This document shows positions 60,509 to 64,000 of a stretch of DNA of 64,000 nt, piece after piece; the stretch's first letter is position 1, and each line of letters begins with the position of its first letter. A program made the position numbers and the translations under genes. Under the pieces are notes generated by a model. It was not told the DNA's origin. It worked only from the letters and a program-made list of their open reading frames with translations, and searched no databases. Source of the stretch: Enoplolaimus lenunculus (taxonomy: Eukaryota > Nematoda > Enoplea > Enoplida > Thoracostomopsidae); NCBI GenBank assembly GCA_030248215.1, contig JASANG010000169.1, forward strand, positions 1 through 64,000. The letters run 5' to 3'.

Positions 60509-60516
60509 TTGTATAC

Positions 60517-60524
60517 TATATAAA
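60517..60524 (+). promoter_or_regulatory. TATA-like box
   Basis: TATATAAA lies 36 bases before the small frame at 60560 and about 385 before MPC1. A start of transcription near 60550 would give MPC1 a long 5' leader or an upstream frame. Confidence 0.35.
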
Positions 60525-60559
60525 CACTATAAACCGTGTTCAATTTATAGTTTGCAAAT

Positions 60560-60724
60560 ATGGTGAAGCTAAATAATTACTGTGCAATTCAGTTGTTTCG
60601 AACCAATGAGAAACAGTTTGCATTCCGGCAGATGTTTGATCTGTACAATCCTCCGGTCAAAAGCAGCTTGTATTCCAGTTGTTGCTTGAACGCTGCCCTG
60701 CCCCGAGCAGCAATTGTCGTTTAG
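60560..60724 (+). CDS. Small open frame upstream of MPC1, unknown
   Basis: 54 codons: MVKLNNYCAIQLFRTNEKQF, then a stretch with PPVKSSLYSSCCLNAALP, stop TAG. It is the first ATG after the TATA-like box, in a stretch less AT-rich than its surroundings. It may be an upstream frame in the MPC1 leader, a small gene, or chance. I do not recognise it. Confidence 0.25.
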   Translation: MVKLNNYCAIQLFRTNEKQFAFRQMFDLYNPPVKSSLYSSCCLNAALPRAAIVV

Positions 60725-60908
60725 CTTTGGCATTTTTCGCAACGGTGCACACAATACGCGTTTACCTTTGATTTTTTGAATTTCAGGGGCTTGTACGTAT
60801 ATACCCAAATTATTTAATTGGACTCCGCGTGCAATTGCGTTCTCAGTTCCAGTTATTTAACTCTGTGTGTATATAATTATCTTGCGTAATACTGTGTAAT
60901 TGAACAAA

Positions 60909-61283
60909 ATGGCTTCGCCTTCTGGTCGTGCCTCAGTATCATTAGTGCGTCATGTACGAGACTACTTTCGAGCGTATTCGTTACGCGATTGGGTCAATTA
61001 TTTCGCGTCAACCCATTTTTGGGGCCCCGTTGCAAATTGGGGCATACCGCTCGCAGCAGTTGCGGACATCAGGCGTGATCCTTCGTTCATCAGTGGCAAA
61101 ATGACCGTTGCTCTCGCGATATACTCAGCACTATTTATGCGATTTGCGTGGGTGGTAATTCCGCGAAATTTATTGCTGTTCGCGTGTCACGTGACGAACG
61201 AAACTGCTCAGATAACTCAGGGGGCACGATTTGTTAATTATTATTATATCCAAGGGAAGAGCACTCCGGATTCGAAAGAGTAA
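60909..61283 (+). CDS. MPC1: Mitochondrial pyruvate carrier 1, single exon
   Basis: Subunit of the MPC1-MPC2 heterodimer that brings pyruvate across the inner mitochondrial membrane. The frame is 124 codons, against 109 in human. The family core is intact: YFASTHFWGPVANWGIPLAA (31-50), FISGKMTVALAIYSALFMRF (60-79), the VIPRNLLLFACHVTNETAQ block (83-101) and TQGARFV (103-109). Three hydrophobic segments fall at about 39-53, 64-80 and 84-99. The ATG is preceded by AACAAA, a good context; the in-frame TTG three codons earlier is unlikely. There is no intron, whereas vertebrate MPC1 has several. It could be the functional gene of a lineage that lost introns, or an intact retrocopy; I see no flanking poly(A) tract or direct repeats. 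Confidence 0.95.
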   Translation: MASPSGRASVSLVRHVRDYFRAYSLRDWVNYFASTHFWGPVANWGIPLAAVADIRRDPSFISGKMTVALAIYSALFMRFAWVVIPRNLLLFACHVTNETAQITQGARFVNYYYIQGKSTPDSKE

Positions 61284-62043
61284 AACTTCGTAGTCGTTTT
61301 GGAGTTGCATTTTGCAGCGATTGTGAATGGACAGTGGATAGATTTGGTACTTTAGAACGTGCTACTAATGTTGAACCCAATTATTCGATATTAGTGAGGC
61401 TATTTATTTACGGACCCATGATAGCTGTGTTTCTGCACGCCAAATGCTGTCGCTTGTGCTTATAGCTTATCAGTTGTTTGTTGGTTTGTGATGAGCACCA
61501 GGGTGCGACTGAATGTCCGGTACCACACAGTTGTGTAAGTGGGTAAAGGTTTCTTAACCCATCCCTGCTTCCGACTCGATCAAAAAGTCATCTGGGTTTG
61601 GTTATCTCTTTTGCCTATTTGTCTTTGAAAAGTCTAACTCTATAATATGTTGTAGACCAAAATTGCAATATTTCACATTTTCACAGTGACTGCTCCTAAA
61701 TGACAGAAATTTCGTTATCAGGAAAATCAGATAATAGTGAAACTCTTGTAGATACAAAATTGCTAGAAGTCATAGCAACTATATATAGTATATATAAGTA
61801 TATATACTGTTATGCAATCTCTGGGTATCGTGTTTTAGTATCCAGTCGCCCCCTTGTGGACGTATAATATGTTTTTAGTTGGGCGTGGCGCTTTGTCGGG
61901 TTTTAGTTACACTTACAAATTTATTCACGTTGGAGGTTTTGCTATATACTATTGGATAATAAAACAATGTTTGCCGCTATTGCTGCTGTTGTATTTGTGT
62001 AGTTTGAAGTTTGCAATTCGTTCTTTATCATTGTTGGACTAAT
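61284..62043. other. Downstream of MPC1
   Basis: An isolated CAGGGTGCGACTGAATGTCC tip at about 61500 is a MITE end. An AATAAA near 61956 is too far away to be assigned to MPC1 with confidence. Nothing else is recognised. Confidence 0.4.
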
Positions 62044-63023
62044 GATAGCGACCGGATATCCGGCTCCGGCAAAAAATCGACAATTGGGTCCGGCTCCGGT
62101 ATCTTAACTTGCCAAGAACCATCGAACTGATTGACTGACCAACTTCTACATATTTTTCTGTCTCACATGTAATGTAAATCTTTGCATGTGACCGTGTTCG
62201 TTCACCATTTTTATTAGGTTACAATAACGCTGGAAAACCAGATATATGACAAGTGTTATTTTAGGGCCGTAACAGAATATGTCTCAGTATATTTCTAATA
62301 TTCCTTAAGGCTAAACCTAAACTTTAGCGAAAGGGTCAATAACTAAGTCTAAGCCTAAGCATAAATAATACCTTTATTCCGAGCCAGGCGTGGGCGGAGA
62401 CCGGCAACGAAAGGTCTCGGCCTCGGTCATTTTTGGGCATCACCGAAAAAGTAAAATTTTCAAATAAATTATTTTAAATGCTTTTTTGTGTTTCTCATAT
62501 TTGTGTGTTTTTCGAATATCTCCTAATAATTATTGCGTAACTATGAAAATTCAAGATTCATAGCGAATTTTATTCATCAAACATTATTTGCTTAAACAAT
62601 ATTAAGTTGTGCTTTTTAGAGGTCTACCAGGATAGTGTCGGTTCCAAACCACCGAGACCTACCAAACACCGAGACTTGTCGAGACTGAGACCGAGGCTGC
62701 CATCCTTGATCTTTCCCACCTCTGACCTACAGCAAACTGGATGTCCTTAAAAGGAACGATGACCCATACGAATATTGCAACTGAACGTAACGCTACAAAA
62801 ACATAGAATAGTATAATGTTGTTAAAGTATTAAAAATGCATCGGTGTGAGATGTTAAATTTTGTCACGTAAACATTTAGGTACCTTAAGCCACGGAAGGA
62901 AAAATTGTAAGCTACGTTCTGATATCAAAATGCAATCTAGTATTAGATTTGAATTTATTATCCGGCTGCGGCCAGATACTAGACTATCCGGCTCCGTCAG
63001 TCTTAGTATCCGGTGGCATCCTG
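62044..63023. mobile_element. MITE family J, copy 2, with family C nested inside
   Basis: GATAGCGACCGGATATCCGG opens and GTATCCGGTGGCATCCTG closes it. Its interior matches 10055-10583 on both sides of a nested family C element (62385-62708). Minus the insert it is about the size of copy 1. Confidence 0.7.
62385..62708. mobile_element. MITE family C nested in family J
   Basis: CAGGCGTGGGCGGAGACCGG opens and GAGACCGAGGCTGCCATCCT, then TG, closes it, with TCTCGG and ACCGAGAC words at each end and a 324-bp span. The TGTGTTTTTC and GCGAATTTTATTCATCA-type interior matches 30311-30630 in reverse. Confidence 0.7.
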
Positions 63024-63606
63024 GATCTTACCTATGCCTAAACATGCTTATGAGTTTGATTATAATATATAGGTATTCAGTGGGCTATGTTGTTCTTTTT
63101 GGATCCTATCAGACAGGGTAGTCTCTCCTAAATGTTTCGTAGAGAGTTGTTGCGATAAAGCTTATTGGGCTCAGGGGTTTTTCTCCAATTACACCCTGAT
63201 GTATACGTATTACATATTGTACGTATGTGGTCAGTTTATTGCTTTTCAACGCGCAATAGGTATTTTATGTGTTGTTCTAGTTGACTATTGCGGGATTGTC
63301 ATTCATTTAACTTGACAGTTGGACATACTGTGGAGAAATGGTATGTGGGATACTCTGGATTAGGAATCACTGCGGTCAGTCCAATTTTTATTGTTTTAAT
63401 GCTTTGGGCTTTTCTGTTATAGTATTTAGTTCTTTTGTGTGCTTTTTAAACCTTCCCGTTCTTCTGTATTGCTCAATTTTCTCCTTATGTGATGACGTGT
63501 GCACTTCAATATTGTACAAAATTGCTTGCATATAGGTATACTTTGCATCTTGTATAATCTTTCGTTTGTGCTATGATAAATTGCAGTACTTACTGAATTT
63601 TAAGAG
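63024..63606. other. Intergenic, nothing recognised
   Basis: GACAGGGTAGTCTC at 63112 and ATTACACCCTGATG at about 63190 may be worn MITE tips. No gene-like frame. Confidence 0.4.
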
Positions 63607-63856
63607 CAGGGATGTGCGGTCTCGGTCAAACACCGAGACACGAGACGAAAACCGAGACCGAGACTGTTTCGTCTCGGCCAATTTTAGCAAAAAAAATATT
63701 GTCCAAAATCAACAAGTAAAAACTGGCGTCCGTTTATTGATTCCGGAAACTTGTCTTTCTCCATTGGTATCGGTTTGAAACCTACCGACGCTCAAAAAAC
63801 CGTGACCAAGACCAAATAAGTCCCTAGACTTGCCGAGACCAAGACCCACATCCCTG
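63607..63856. mobile_element. hAT-like MITE family C with target duplication
   Basis: CAGGGATGTGCGGTCTCGGT opens and AAGACCCACATCCCTG closes it, with TCTCGG and CCGAGAC words inside. TTTAAGAG before and CTTAAGAG after agree at 7 of 8 bases, an hAT-type duplication. Confidence 0.8.
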
Positions 63857-64000
63857 CTTAAGAGTGGTTTGTTCAGCCCAAGTTTGGTTTATTATGCCTT
63901 TATTTGATGTACGGTTTGGCTGTACCGGATAACATTAAACTATTAAGAAGTATAGCGCAACCTTAATATATGTGAGAGTCTAGTTCTAGGCAAATCTCGG
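63857..64000. other. End of window, nothing recognised
   Basis: Short AT-rich tail without visible features. Confidence 0.4.

Noticed and set aside
60569-60808. A 79-codon minus-strand frame upstream of MPC1
   Set aside because: It overlaps the small plus-strand frame and shows no recognisable motif; I could not support either as a gene beyond low confidence and listed only the one with a promoter-like context.

Overview
The window is AT-rich animal nuclear DNA: spliced genes with GT..AG introns, a peroxisomal and a mitochondrial carrier gene, tRNA-headed SINEs, an LTR retrotransposon, and a very dense layer of short inverted-repeat DNA elements. The genus cannot be named from sequence alone. 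An invertebrate is likely. Degenerate TTAGGC-type hexamers, the nematode telomere word, occur, but they sit inside repeats and do not settle the question.

Three host genes are well supported. A single-domain hexokinase (+ strand, 10820-29791) can be followed through 11 phase-compatible exons coding 487 residues; its 10.3-kb first intron is packed with repeats. PEX19 (- strand, 39694-38336) has two exons and ends in a CTVM farnesylation box. MPC1 (+ strand, 60909-61283) is one uninterrupted 124-codon reading frame. Glycolytic entry, mitochondrial pyruvate import and peroxisomal membrane assembly are each represented once; nothing suggests co-regulation.

Region by region: 1-1371 is a foldback element with arms of about 530 bp. 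2473-5163 holds TIR elements nested in one another. 6201-6960 is a broken coding remnant. 7139-10583 is a pile of hAT-like MITEs. 10820-29791 is hexokinase, with MITEs, SINEs and a composite repeat (family L) in its introns. 29200-37300 is more MITEs, including a TIR element (34219-35262) that carries an array of E2F-like words. 38336-39694 is PEX19. 41095-41600 is SINE sequence, followed by an 11-kb Ty3/Gypsy-type fossil at 41718-52800 that has itself been hit by two MITEs with perfect 8-bp target duplications. 53-60 kb is repeats and small coding remnants. MPC1 follows, then more MITEs to the end.

The most unusual signal is at family scale. At least six separate short TIR families share (C/T)AGGG-like tips and, where intact, about 8-bp target duplications. 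Each has subterminal regions built from a different iterated 6-7-base word (CCGGAA, GCCGAT, TCTCGGT, ATCGGAA, CCGGAGC, CTCAGA). A second signal is the carriage of arrays of TTTGGCGGGAAA words by two different TIR elements.
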